Below are positions 36,069-44,436 of a stretch of 64,000 nt of DNA, piece after piece. Position 1 is the stretch's first letter, and each line of letters opens with the position of its first letter. The stretch covers positions 449,804-513,803 of the forward strand of contig NZ_KE159726.1 of NCBI RefSeq assembly GCF_000403455.2, written 5' to 3'. The notes beneath the pieces were generated by a model. It made no database searches, was not told where the DNA came from, and was given only the letters and a program-made list of their open reading frames with translations. Source of the stretch: Dorea sp. 5-2 (GTDB lineage Bacteria; Bacillota; Clostridia; Lachnospirales; Lachnospiraceae). A program made the position numbers and the translations under genes.

Positions 36069-37400
36069 ATGGCACGAGTAGCGATAGAAAACTGGAAAGA
36101 AACGATCAGGGATCCTAAGATCGAGTGTATGAGCAGAGACGAGATGAACGCGCTTCAGAGCGAGCGTCTGGTGAAGCAGGTGAAGAATGTATATGAGAAT
36201 GTGGAATTTTACCGCAGGAAGATGGATGAATTGGGTGTAGAACCCGGCGACATCAGGGGGATTGAGGATATCCATAAGCTGCCGTTTACGACAAAGGAAG
36301 ATTTGAGAGATAACTATCCGTTCGGATTACTGGCAGTGCCGCAGGAGAAGATCGCGCGTGTGCAGGGTACTTCAGGAACCACCGGCAAGCTGACCCTTGC
36401 GTCTTATACGCAGAATGACGTCGATGTGTGGGGAGAGTGCGTAGCGAGAGGCCTTACGATGGCAGGACTTAATTCGGCGGACCGTATCCATGTATGTTAT
36501 GGTTATGGGTTGTTCACCGGAGGTATGGGGTTAGATCTTGGAGCGAGAGCGCTTGGAGCGATGGCGATCCCCATGTCTTCCGGCAATACGAAGCGTCAGC
36601 TCATGTGCATGGAAGATTTCGGCGCGACTGCGTTCGCATGTACCCCGTCTTATGCTTTATATCTTGCGGAGGCAGCTCAGGAGGCGGGCGTCGTAGACCG
36701 CCTGCAGATCAGGGCGAGCATCAACGGAGCGGAGCCGTGGACGGACGAGATGCGCAAGAAGATCGAAAGTATCTTACATATCAACAGTTTTGATATCTAC
36801 GGACTGTGCGAGATCACGGGTCCAGGTGTGGCGATGGATTGTATTCACCATAAGGGACTGCATGTATACGAGGACTATTTCTATCCGGAGATCCTGAATC
36901 CTGCGGATCAGTCGGCATGTGCGGACGGCGAGACCGGGGAGCTGGTATTCACCACACTGGCAAAAGAAGGCATGCCTCTTCTTCGCTACAGGACAAAGGA
37001 TCTTACAAGTATGGAGCGGGATATCTGCGAGTGCGGCAGGACGCTGCCCAGGATACAGAAGTTCACCGGACGTACCGATGATATGAAGGTGATCCGCGGC
37101 GTCAATGTATTTCCGACTCAGGTTGAGACAGCGCTTCTCTCCATGGGCGGCGGCGTAGCGCCTCATTATATGCTGATCGTGGATCGCGAGAATAATCTGG
37201 ACGTGCTGACGGTTATGGTAGAAGTGGACGAGAAGTACTTCTCTGACGAGATCCGTAAGCTGGACGGGCTGAAGAATAAGGTCGGAGCAGTATTGAAGCA
37301 GGCGCTCGGCGTATCTGTGAGAGTGAAGCTTGTTGAGCCTAAGACGATCCAGAGAAGCGAAGGCAAAGCAAAACGTGTCATAGATAACAGAGAACTGTAA
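36069..37400 (+). CDS. paaK: Phenylacetate-CoA ligase family enzyme (PaaK-like)
   Basis: The 443-residue adenylate-forming enzyme has the P-loop VQGTSGTTGKLTLASYT, SSGNTKRQLMCM, DIYGLCEITGPGVAMDC and the C-terminal hinge KFTGRTDDMKVIRGVNVFPTQVE. It interconverts arylacetate and arylacetyl-CoA with ATP. Behind iorAB it most plausibly works with arylacetyl-CoA from IorAB, giving arylacetate and ATP in the fermentative direction, or activates imported arylacetate. Direction is inference. Confidence 0.93.
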   Translation: MARVAIENWKETIRDPKIECMSRDEMNALQSERLVKQVKNVYENVEFYRRKMDELGVEPGDIRGIEDIHKLPFTTKEDLRDNYPFGLLAVPQEKIARVQGTSGTTGKLTLASYTQNDVDVWGECVARGLTMAGLNSADRIHVCYGYGLFTGGMGLDLGARALGAMAIPMSSGNTKRQLMCMEDFGATAFACTPSYALYLAEAAQEAGVVDRLQIRASINGAEPWTDEMRKKIESILHINSFDIYGLCEITGPGVAMDCIHHKGLHVYEDYFYPEILNPADQSACADGETGELVFTTLAKEGMPLLRYRTKDLTSMERDICECGRTLPRIQKFTGRTDDMKVIRGVNVFPTQVETALLSMGGGVAPHYMLIVDRENNLDVLTVMVEVDEKYFSDEIRKLDGLKNKVGAVLKQALGVSVRVKLVEPKTIQRSEGKAKRVIDNREL

Positions 37401-37415
37401 GAGGAGGGAAAGAGC

Positions 37416-37859
37416 ATGGGTGTAAGCAATACAATTCAGCAGTTATCAGTATTTTTGGAGAACAGGGAAGGACGCCTTGACGAAGTATTGAAAGTCCTGG
37501 CGGGAAATGATGTGAATATCGTGGCTTTAAGCCTTGCGGATACCTCAGACTATGGAATGCTCCGTATGGTGGTTTCCGACCCTCACAAGGGGCGTCAGGC
37601 GCTTAAGGAGGCGGGGATCACCGCGATGCTCACAGACGTGGTGGCGCTTCGCGTACCGCATGCCACAGGATCTCTAAGTAAGGCGATGCACCAGATCGTG
37701 GAAGGTGAAGTCAATGTGGAATACATGTATGCCTTTGCCAATGGAAACGACGCGGCGGCAGTTCTTAAGAGCGATGATCCGGCGCGTGTGATCGATATTC
37801 TGAAAGGCAGCGGTTTCGATGTGTACAGCGCCAACGAAGCATACCGTGCGAACCAATAG
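37416..37859 (+). CDS. Tandem ACT-domain protein
   Basis: The 147-residue protein consists of two ACT domains (residues 5-70, starting IQQLSVFLENREGRLDEVLKVL, and 75-142, with YMYAFANGNDAAAVLKSDDP). ACT domains bind amino acids and regulate partner enzymes. GAGGAGGGAAAGAG precedes the ATG, 15 bases after paaK. Such ACT proteins regularly follow iorAB-paaK in anaerobes, which suggests aromatic amino acid sensing for this pathway. Confidence 0.9.
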   Translation: MGVSNTIQQLSVFLENREGRLDEVLKVLAGNDVNIVALSLADTSDYGMLRMVVSDPHKGRQALKEAGITAMLTDVVALRVPHATGSLSKAMHQIVEGEVNVEYMYAFANGNDAAAVLKSDDPARVIDILKGSGFDVYSANEAYRANQ

Positions 37860-37886
37860 AGCCTGAATGATCTGAAGATGATAAAG

Positions 37887-37930
37887 CTGCAGCAAGATGG
37901 ATTTAGAACCTGTTTTGCTGCAGTTCTTTT
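37887..37930 (+). terminator. Intrinsic terminator of the iorAB-paaK-ACT operon
   Basis: CTGCAGCAA (37887-37895) pairs with TTGCTGCAG (37915-37923), followed by the T-rich stretch TTCTTTTG. Confidence 0.75.
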
Positions 37931-37974
37931 GTTCATGTAACGATCGGCCGAGGCGCCGGCAGTTTCAAATTCTC

Positions 37975-38003
37975 TTGAAAATGGGAAGAGCAGAGTGTAT
38001 AAT
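37975..38003 (+). promoter_or_regulatory. Sigma-A promoter of the ferritin operon
   Basis: TTGAAA (37975-37980), 17-base spacer, TATAAT (37998-38003); predicted start near 38010, 22 bases before the ATG at 38032. No obvious Fur box is seen. Confidence 0.8.
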
Positions 38004-38031
38004 AAGGAATTGACAAAGGAGGAGATCTATC

Positions 38032-38544
38032 ATGTTAGATAAAAAAGTAGTAGAATTATTGAACCAGCAAGTGAATAAGGAATTCTATTCCGCATATCTG
38101 TATCTGGATTTTTCCAATTATTATTATGATCATGGACTGGACGGGTTCGGCAACTGGTACAGGATCCAGGCGCAGGAAGAAAGGGACCACGCGATGCTTT
38201 TCATCCAGTATCTGCAGAACAACGGAGAAAAAGTAGTATTAGAGACGATCGACAAACCTGCGGTCGCTCTTGAGAGTGCAAAAGCGGTCCTTGCGGAAGG
38301 CCTTAGGCATGAACAGTATGTTACGGGCCTGATACATACCATATATGACGCTGCATATTCTGTGAAAGACTTCCGTACGATGCAGTTCTTAGACTGGTTT
38401 GTGAAGGAACAGGGTGAGGAAGAGACGAACGCCGATAATCTGGTGAAGAAGTTTGAACTGTTCGGCGATGATCCGAAGAGTCTCTATATGCTGGATAATG
38501 AGTTGGGGGCACGTGTATATTCCGCGCCGTCCCTGGTACTTTGA
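38032..38544 (+). CDS. ftnA: Non-haem ferritin
   Basis: The 170-residue four-helix protein has the ferritin starts LLNQQVNKEFYSAYLYLDFSNYY, ferroxidase residues in QAQEERDHAMLF (ExxH) and the partner helix EQGEEETNADNLVKK. It oxidises Fe(II) and stores iron in a 24-mer shell. GGAGGAGATCT precedes the ATG. A Bfd-like ferredoxin gene begins three bases after its stop, a natural partner for reductive iron release. Confidence 0.95.
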   Translation: MLDKKVVELLNQQVNKEFYSAYLYLDFSNYYYDHGLDGFGNWYRIQAQEERDHAMLFIQYLQNNGEKVVLETIDKPAVALESAKAVLAEGLRHEQYVTGLIHTIYDAAYSVKDFRTMQFLDWFVKEQGEEETNADNLVKKFELFGDDPKSLYMLDNELGARVYSAPSLVL

Positions 38545-38546
38545 TC

Positions 38547-38735
38547 ATGAACCGTAAGAAGGTGATCTGTTCGTGTAAGCATGTGACCAAGGGAGATATC
38601 GCAGATGCTGTGGACAGGGGAGCCGGTTCATTCAAGGAAGTGAAGAAACTTACCAAGGTAAGCAAAAGCTGCGGGAAATGCAAGAAGAAGGCGAAGAAGC
38701 TTACGAAGAAATTATTAAAGGAAAGAGTAAGTTGA
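38547..38735 (+). CDS. Bacterioferritin-associated ferredoxin-like [2Fe-2S] protein
   Basis: The 62-residue protein has the Bfd-type four-cysteine pattern CSC at residues 8 and 10 and SCGKC at 42 and 45, spaced as in BFD-like [2Fe-2S] domains, then a Lys-rich tail. In Pseudomonas and E. coli Bfd donates electrons to bacterioferritin to release iron. Here it follows a plain ferritin by two bases with GTAAGAAGGTG inside; the ribosome site is weak and coupling to the ferritin stop is likely. The short length explains why it is easy to miss. Confidence 0.85.
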   Translation: MNRKKVICSCKHVTKGDIADAVDRGAGSFKEVKKLTKVSKSCGKCKKKAKKLTKKLLKERVS

Positions 38736-38737
38736 AT

Positions 38738-39472
38738 ATGGATAAGAAGAAATCAACTTTGGAGATGCTGCGGATCTCGGATGAAGTCTATACGCTTCTG
38801 AGCAGAATGACGAATCTGCCTTATGTGGAGTGCGACCCGGAGACCTATGACGACCAGATTTTCATCTTTTTTGATGAAGGCGAGGCAAAGAAAGCCGCAA
38901 GCCGGCTTCTGAATGAGAAGGCGCCGGTGCAGGCAGTCAAGGTAGAGAAGAGGAGTTTTCTGGTGTTCTACACCGCTTTGTATCCGATGGGGGTCAACTG
39001 TATTGTGGTGAATGAAGGGACGTCCGAAAGGATTGCGGTACAGTTAGAAGAGCTGATTCAAAGGGCGGATCCCCAGAAGCTTCCGAAAGGGCAGATCTGG
39101 GTGGAAAATCCCCAGTTTCATCTGACGGCGATTTATTTTGTCCAGGAGATCCGTAAGAATCCGGGGCAGGAGATGACGGATGAGCTGAAAGCTCTGTACG
39201 AAGAGATGCTGGCGCATTTCGGCAGAGGAAGATACATCTTTGCGGCGCGGCAGGATCAGGGGATACTGGTGCTGAAAGGAAAGGATGGGCAGGCGTATCA
39301 GCCGCTGTTCACAGATTCGCAGGAATTTCAGAAATTCAACCGGGAGAAGAAATTGCGGGCGATGGTAGTGGATGCCGGGAAGCTTGTGGAATTAGTGCCG
39401 CCGGAATGCAGCGGTGTCGTAGTCAATCCCATGGGAGTGAATGTTCAGCTGAAATTAGCGAGCAGGAATTGA
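38738..39472 (+). CDS. SseB-family protein
   Basis: The 244-residue soluble protein resembles the SseB N-terminal domain family (LSRMTNLPYVECDPETYDDQIFIF; AAKKAASRLL-like segment; later LVLKGKDGQAYQPLFTDSQEFQKF; closing ECSGVVVNPMGVNVQLK). Start at ATG 38738 with AAAGGAAAGAG upstream, two bases after the Bfd-like stop. SseB proteins of this type have no known activity outside Salmonella, where a distant relative is a secretion translocon subunit; that role should not be assumed. Confidence 0.8.
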   Translation: MDKKKSTLEMLRISDEVYTLLSRMTNLPYVECDPETYDDQIFIFFDEGEAKKAASRLLNEKAPVQAVKVEKRSFLVFYTALYPMGVNCIVVNEGTSERIAVQLEELIQRADPQKLPKGQIWVENPQFHLTAIYFVQEIRKNPGQEMTDELKALYEEMLAHFGRGRYIFAARQDQGILVLKGKDGQAYQPLFTDSQEFQKFNREKKLRAMVVDAGKLVELVPPECSGVVVNPMGVNVQLKLASRN

Positions 39473-39488
39473 GCGTCAGAGTATGAAA

Positions 39489-39520
39489 AAGACCAGATAA
39501 CATTAGTTATCTGGTCTTCT
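39489..39520. terminator. Bidirectional terminator between the ferritin operon and csp
   Basis: AAGACCAGATAAC (39489-39501) and GTTATCTGGTCTT (39506-39518) form a perfect 13-bp stem with a four-base loop. On the minus strand it is followed by a T-run from AAAAA at 39486-39490; on the plus strand by CTTAT. It suits both convergent genes. Confidence 0.85.
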
Positions 39521-39621
39521 TATAATCTCATTTCATGTAGTGCTTTTAGATATCTAAATCATATAGCTCATTTCATAAATATATAAAAAGTACACATAAA
39601 TTACGATTATAGGGTGTAGCT

Positions 39622-39819
39622 TTAAATCTTTGTTACGTTCACTGCCTGCGGGCCTTTTGCGCCTTCAGTCACATCGTACTCTACGTCCTGTCCTTCTTCC
39701 AGAGATTTGAAACCTTCCATGTTCAATCCGGAGTAGTGTACAAATACATCGTTACCGCTCTCATCGGAAATGAAGCCGTAACCTTTTTGGTTGTTGAACC
39801 ATTTCACTGTACCTTTCAT
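39622..39819 (-). CDS. Cold shock protein (CspA/CspB family)
   Basis: The 65-residue protein is a canonical cold shock domain with RNP1 KGYGFI and RNP2 VFVHYS. It binds single-stranded RNA and DNA and acts as an RNA chaperone. The start at 39819 is chosen because ATGGAGGGTATTG lies just upstream on the minus strand; an in-frame ATG at 39834 is part of that ribosome site. The leader from the predicted promoter is about 75 bases, with AT-rich sequence, as common for cold shock genes. Confidence 0.96.
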   Translation of the reverse strand: MKGTVKWFNNQKGYGFISDESGNDVFVHYSGLNMEGFKSLEEGQDVEYDVTEGAKGPQAVNVTKI

Positions 39820-39901
39820 GACAATACCCTCCATAGTAATTAATTGGATACACCGTATCTATAAAATATCTATAAAAATAGTCTATAGATAACTAGTTAA
39901 T

Positions 39902-39930
39902 ACACTAGCATATATTTATAGGCGAGTCAA
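39902..39930 (-). promoter_or_regulatory. Promoter candidate of the cold shock gene
   Basis: On the minus strand TTGACT (39930-39925), 17 bases, then TGC-TAGTGT, an extended but weak -10 (39907-39902). Confidence 0.5.
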
Positions 39931-40048
39931 GAGATTTTCCAATCTTTTTTCATGTTTTGTAACAGTTCAGCCTTCTGGTTCCACTGCTGCGGAATTTACC
40001 CTTTTTAAAGTCTGCCTGTAGCAAAGGGACGGTTCAGCATCATTTTAC

Positions 40049-40077
40049 TTGACGAAACGGATGTAAAAGTGTAAAGT
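40049..40077 (+). promoter_or_regulatory. Promoter candidate of ptsI
   Basis: TTGACG (40049-40054), 17 bases, TAAAGT (40072-40077); the ATG is 71 bases downstream. Confidence 0.6.
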
Positions 40078-40148
40078 ATATTTTATCAGAAAAGGTTTGA
40101 ATCATGTAGATTTCAAAGTGAGAAATGAGTTAGCAGGGGAACAATAGT

Positions 40149-41774
40149 ATGATTACATTAACGGGGAAAAAAGTGTCTGAGGGAATTGCGATCGGCAAGC
40201 TGTCTTTTTTCAAAAGAGACTCCAAAGAGATCCGGCGTATTTATGTAAAAGATGTGGAGAAGGAAGTGCAGCGTTTTCAAAAAGCGAGACAAAAAGCGTT
40301 GCAGGAATTAAAAGAACTCTATGACACTGCGTCAAAAGAAGTAGGAGAAGCCAACGCGGCGATCTTCGAGATGCAGCAGATGATCCTGGAGGATCATGAT
40401 CTGGTGGATAAGATCACGAATATTATAGTGGAACATAAGCTGAATGCGGAATATGCGATCCAGACGGCGGCAGAGGAATTTATTGCGACGGCGGTCGTGA
40501 ATGATAAGAATTATGTGCAGGGGCATGACGCGGACGTCAAGGATGTGTCTACCCGTGTCCTGCGGATCCTGTCCAGAGGTTTTAAAGATAAGATGCTGAT
40601 GGACGAGCCGTTTGTCCTGGCGTCCGGGGAGCTCTATCCCAGCGAGGCAGTACAGCTTGATAAGACGAAGGTATTGGGTTTTGTCACAAGATACGGGACG
40701 ATCAATTCCCATACGGCGGTGCTTGCGCGCACCAAGGGGATCCCTTCTGTCATAGGGCTTGGCGAGGCGCTTAAGAAGGACTATGAAGGCAAGACGATCA
40801 TTGTCGACGGGTTCGAGGGAAAGATCTATATTGAACCGGACTATACGACGATCACGAAGATGAGACAGAAGCAGGATACGAATCATACGAAAGTGCAGAA
40901 TCTGGAACGGCTGAAGGGAAAAGAGAACATTACCCAGAGCGGCCAGAAGATTGATGTCTGTGCGAACATCGGCACGAGGGAGGATATTGAGAATGTCCTT
41001 CGTAGTGACGCGGGCGGGATCGGATTGTTCAGGAGTGAGTTCTTATATATGGAGAGCGGTTCGAAGCCGCCTACGGAAGAGTATCAGTTTCAGGTATATA
41101 AGCTGGCGGCAGAGTCTATGGGAGTAAAAAAAGTAGTGATACGTACGGCTGATCTCGGAGGCGATAAGACCGCAGAGTGCCTGGATCTTGGAGAAGATAA
41201 GAACCCGGCTATGGGATATCGGGGGATCCGGGTGTCGCTGGATAAGGACGATGTGTTTAAGACACAGCTCCGCGCTATATTGCGGGCTTCTGCGTTCGGG
41301 AACCTTTCGATCATGTTTCCTATGATCACGTCCATAGACGAAGTGACCGTTGCAAAGCTGATGCTTGAGAAAGCAAAGAAGGAATTAAAGAATGAGAAGA
41401 CCGCCTTCGATGAAGATATCCAGGTCGGCGTGATGATAGAGACGCCGGCTGCCGTGATGATCAGCGGAGAGCTGGCGAGAGAAGTGGACTTTTTCAGTAT
41501 AGGGACCAATGATCTGCTGCAGTTTACCCTAGGAATGGACAGGCAGAATGAGAAGCTCGACAGATATTATAATGCGCATCATCCGGCGCTTCTTAAGATG
41601 ATCCGGATCATTACCAATAATGTCCATCTGGAGGAAAAGCACATCAGTGTATGCGGAGACTTGGCTGCAGATCTGGAATTAACGGAATATCTGATCCAGA
41701 TCGGAGTGGACGAGCTGTCAGTTGCCCCGAATCAGGTTCTTGCTCTCCGTAAGAAGATCCGGGAGATTCAATAG
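40149..41774 (+). CDS. ptsI: Phosphoenolpyruvate-protein phosphotransferase (Enzyme I of PTS)
   Basis: The 541-residue Enzyme I transfers phosphate from PEP to HPr. The phospho-histidine is His188 in INSHTAVLARTKGIPS, and the PEP-binding C-terminal barrel has IMFPMITS, FFSIGTNDLLQFTL and Cys502 in VCGDLAAD. AGCAGGGGAAC precedes the ATG. The HPr gene (ptsH) is not adjacent, and no PTS permease is nearby. It has its own promoter and a terminator after it. Confidence 0.95.
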   Translation: MITLTGKKVSEGIAIGKLSFFKRDSKEIRRIYVKDVEKEVQRFQKARQKALQELKELYDTASKEVGEANAAIFEMQQMILEDHDLVDKITNIIVEHKLNAEYAIQTAAEEFIATAVVNDKNYVQGHDADVKDVSTRVLRILSRGFKDKMLMDEPFVLASGELYPSEAVQLDKTKVLGFVTRYGTINSHTAVLARTKGIPSVIGLGEALKKDYEGKTIIVDGFEGKIYIEPDYTTITKMRQKQDTNHTKVQNLERLKGKENITQSGQKIDVCANIGTREDIENVLRSDAGGIGLFRSEFLYMESGSKPPTEEYQFQVYKLAAESMGVKKVVIRTADLGGDKTAECLDLGEDKNPAMGYRGIRVSLDKDDVFKTQLRAILRASAFGNLSIMFPMITSIDEVTVAKLMLEKAKKELKNEKTAFDEDIQVGVMIETPAAVMISGELAREVDFFSIGTNDLLQFTLGMDRQNEKLDRYYNAHHPALLKMIRIITNNVHLEEKHISVCGDLAADLELTEYLIQIGVDELSVAPNQVLALRKKIREIQ

Positions 41775-41807
41775 GGAAGACTGCGGAAGGGTTAACAGGC
41801 ATGAAAT

Positions 41808-41856
41808 AAAAAGTATCCCGGTAGAGATGTATTCATCTTTGCCAGGATACTTTTTT
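41808..41856. terminator. Bidirectional terminator between ptsI and glgD
   Basis: AAAAAGTATCCCGG and CCAGGATACTTTTTT form the base of a long hairpin with a second inner stem (AGATG/CATCT). T-runs exist on both strands, suiting the convergent ptsI and glgD. Confidence 0.8.
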
Positions 41857-41904
41857 GAGTTCTTTGTAATATATCTTCCTAATGCAAATATCTTCCCGAT
41901 CGCT

Positions 41905-43023
41905 TTACAGTGTATCTTCCCGCCGGATGTATCCGGGATTCTGAGGATCGGAGACAATTTCTTTTGCGTGAATGATCTTGGCGTTCTTATCGACAACCTG
42001 ACAGTCGATCGTCGTATTTTCGCTGACGAATGTGCCGGGAAGAACAATACTGTTGCGGATCACAGCGCCTTTCTTGATCACGCATCCACGTCCGATGACA
42101 GAATTCTCGATGGATCCTTCTATCAGACATCCGTTTGATACAACAGAATTCTTAACGTCAGCCGTCTCAAAATACTGAGTCGGGCAGGAGTCGTTGGTCC
42201 TGGTGTAGATCGGCCAATTCTCATTATCGAACAGGCTGGTGGCTGTCTTCAGATCGATCAGAGAGAGATTCGCGTTGTAGAAGCTCTGAAGATCCGTGAT
42301 GGCAGCAAAGAAGCCTCTGTGGGAAATACCGCGTATATCTAACTCGTCACATGCATTGTTCACAATATCGGCAAGGGTATACATAGAGGACAGAGTCCTT
42401 GCCTTTTTAACCAGATCAATAAAGAGATCTTTCTTCATGATATAGGTATCCATGAAGATATTCCTGTTCTTGGCGTTGCCGCGGTTTGGCTCCAGAGAGA
42501 GGACGCCTTTCTGGCGGTTCAGATTCACGGTGTTGCAGTTCAGACAGGATTCTTTTGCGTTATCAATGGAATGATAAAGCAGGGTAATGTCTGCGCCGGA
42601 ATCAATATGGTTCTCAAGGAGTGTATCAAAATTCGCAGAATAAACCATATAGCTGGGTGCGATCACCACATATGGATTGTGTGATCTCTCGATGCACTCC
42701 ATATTCTCGGTGAACGCAGCGATATCAGTATTGTAGATGTCATTCTCTGCTCTGGACTCGGAGAACAGAATATGTAATTTCCCGCGTTTCGAATTAATAT
42801 TATAATGACGTCCTGTTCCAAGATGCTCGGTAAGGGAACGAGGTTTTCTTCTGATATATACCTGGATACGTTCGATTCCGCTGTTGCTCATGTTAGAGAT
42901 CGGGAAGTCGATGATACGGTATCTTCCGAGGAAAGAGAAAGCTCCGATCGGACGATACTCTTCCAGACCCTTTACCCAGATGTGATTGCCGGAAAAATTA
43001 ACGATTCCTAATGCTTTTCCCAT
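41905..43023 (-). CDS. glgD: GlgD, regulatory-type subunit of glucose-1-phosphate adenylyltransferase
   Basis: The 372-residue nucleotidyltransferase-like protein is the Firmicutes GlgD. Its N terminus (MGKALGIVNFSGNH) lacks the GGxGxRL catalytic loop of GlgC, as expected for a subunit that modulates rather than catalyses. The C-terminal left-handed helix repeats (NSVVSNGCLIEGSIENSVIGRGCVIKKGAVIRNSIV) are present, broken here for length. With GlgC it makes ADP-glucose for glycogen. The start is one base after the glgC stop. Confidence 0.93.
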   Translation of the reverse strand: MGKALGIVNFSGNHIWVKGLEEYRPIGAFSFLGRYRIIDFPISNMSNSGIERIQVYIRRKPRSLTEHLGTGRHYNINSKRGKLHILFSESRAENDIYNTDIAAFTENMECIERSHNPYVVIAPSYMVYSANFDTLLENHIDSGADITLLYHSIDNAKESCLNCNTVNLNRQKGVLSLEPNRGNAKNRNIFMDTYIMKKDLFIDLVKKARTLSSMYTLADIVNNACDELDIRGISHRGFFAAITDLQSFYNANLSLIDLKTATSLFDNENWPIYTRTNDSCPTQYFETADVKNSVVSNGCLIEGSIENSVIGRGCVIKKGAVIRNSIVLPGTFVSENTTIDCQVVDKNAKIIHAKEIVSDPQNPGYIRREDTL

Positions 43024-43024
43024 A

Positions 43025-44164
43025 TTATTCTACCCCCTTTACACGTTTTGCAACGAGTTCGATATGTTCGCTGTCCGCACTTCCGACGACAGCTTCTTTA
43101 CCGATCTTGACACCGTCGGCAACTAATGCGCGTGTTACCACCGCGCCGGCTTCTACCTTAACGCCCGGCATCAGGACGCTGTCGATGATCTTCGCGCCTT
43201 CACCGACCTCTGCTCCGGTGAACAGGACAGAATTGCGCACTTCGCCTTCGATGACGCAGCCCTGTGTGATAAAAGCACGTTTGATCTGAGCGTTTGCTCC
43301 GATATAATGAGGCAGAGTTGTAACGTCTTCAGTATAGATCTTCCATGTCGGATCGTTCAGATCCAGTTCGTTATTCGTATCCAGCAGATCCATATTCGCT
43401 TCCCACAGAGAATCGATCGTACCGACGTCTTTCCAGTAACCTTTGAACTTGTAGGCGTAGAGAGTCTTGCCTTCGTTAAGAAGGTGAGGAATGATGTCCT
43501 TTCCGAAATCGTGCTTGGAATCAGGATCCTTCATATCGGCAACCAGCATCTTGCGAAGCGCTTTCCAGTTGAAGATATAGATACCCATAGACGCAAGATT
43601 GCTCTTCGGGTGTTCCGGCTTCTCTTCGAAATCAATGATACGGCCTGCTTCGTCTGTATTCATGATACCAAAACGGCTTGCTTCCTTCATCGGTACGCCG
43701 ATGACTGCGATGGTCGCGTCGGCATTGTTTGCTTTATGCTCGGCAAGCATCTTGGCATAATTCATTTTATAGATATGGTCTCCGGAAAGTACAAGCAGGT
43801 ATTCCGGAGAATATGTATCAATAAAATCAATATTCTGTGAGATGGCATCGGCAGTTCCCCGATATACGTCCAGATTGGCGTCAGCTTTTTCACGCGGAGG
43901 AAGTACGAACACGCCGCTGTCTTTTGCATCCAGGCCCCAACGTCTGCCGGCTGCAACATAACTGTTCAGAAGAACAGATTCATACTGGGTCAGTACGCCG
44001 ACAATGTCGATGCCGCTATTTGCACAGTTACTTAATGGGAAATCAACAATGCGGTACTTTCCACCATATGAAACGGCCGGCTTAGCTACTTTATTCGTCA
44101 GGTCATGCAGACGAGAGCCACGGCCGCCAGCTAAGATCATCGCTAACATAGTATTTTGTTTCAT
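43025..44164 (-). CDS. glgC: Glucose-1-phosphate adenylyltransferase catalytic subunit GlgC
   Basis: The 379-residue enzyme has the nucleotide loop [28 protein letters not shown] and the C-terminal beta-helix ([20 protein letters not shown]). It forms ADP-glucose from ATP and glucose-1-phosphate, the first committed glycogen step. The ATG at 44164 follows GAGAGGACTCACT on the minus strand; an upstream in-frame ATG at 44200 has no ribosome site. glgD follows directly. Synthase and branching genes (glgA, glgB) are not in this window. Confidence 0.95.
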   Translation of the reverse strand: MKQNTMLAMILAGGRGSRLHDLTNKVAKPAVSYGGKYRIVDFPLSNCANSGIDIVGVLTQYESVLLNSYVAAGRRWGLDAKDSGVFVLPPREKADANLDVYRGTADAISQNIDFIDTYSPEYLLVLSGDHIYKMNYAKMLAEHKANNADATIAVIGVPMKEASRFGIMNTDEAGRIIDFEEKPEHPKSNLASMGIYIFNWKALRKMLVADMKDPDSKHDFGKDIIPHLLNEGKTLYAYKFKGYWKDVGTIDSLWEANMDLLDTNNELDLNDPTWKIYTEDVTTLPHYIGANAQIKRAFITQGCVIEGEVRNSVLFTGAEVGEGAKIIDSVLMPGVKVEAGAVVTRALVADGVKIGKEAVVGSADSEHIELVAKRVKGVE

Positions 44165-44205
44165 AGTGAGTCCTCTCTTTCCATTTGTGTTACAATACAT
44201 TTCCT

Positions 44206-44234
44206 ATTATACAATTTTTTGAACATTTTTTCCA
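44206..44234 (-). promoter_or_regulatory. Promoter of glgC-glgD
   Basis: Minus strand: TGGAAA (44234-44229), 17 bases, TATAAT (44211-44206), with TG directly before the -10. Start near 44199. Confidence 0.65.
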
Positions 44235-44436
44235 TATTTTTGTGTAAAAAATCAAAAAATTTTGTTATATTTTGGAAGGCGACCGGCGGACCGGCGGAAC
44301 GGTATGAGCGGACTAGGGAATGGCTTAAGTTTGGCGATACAGATACTTGACATATGACATGAAAAAAAGCAAAATATAGATACATGCGGGCATGCCGCAT
44401 GATAGAACAGAACAGGATAAGGAACGGAAGAGGATC

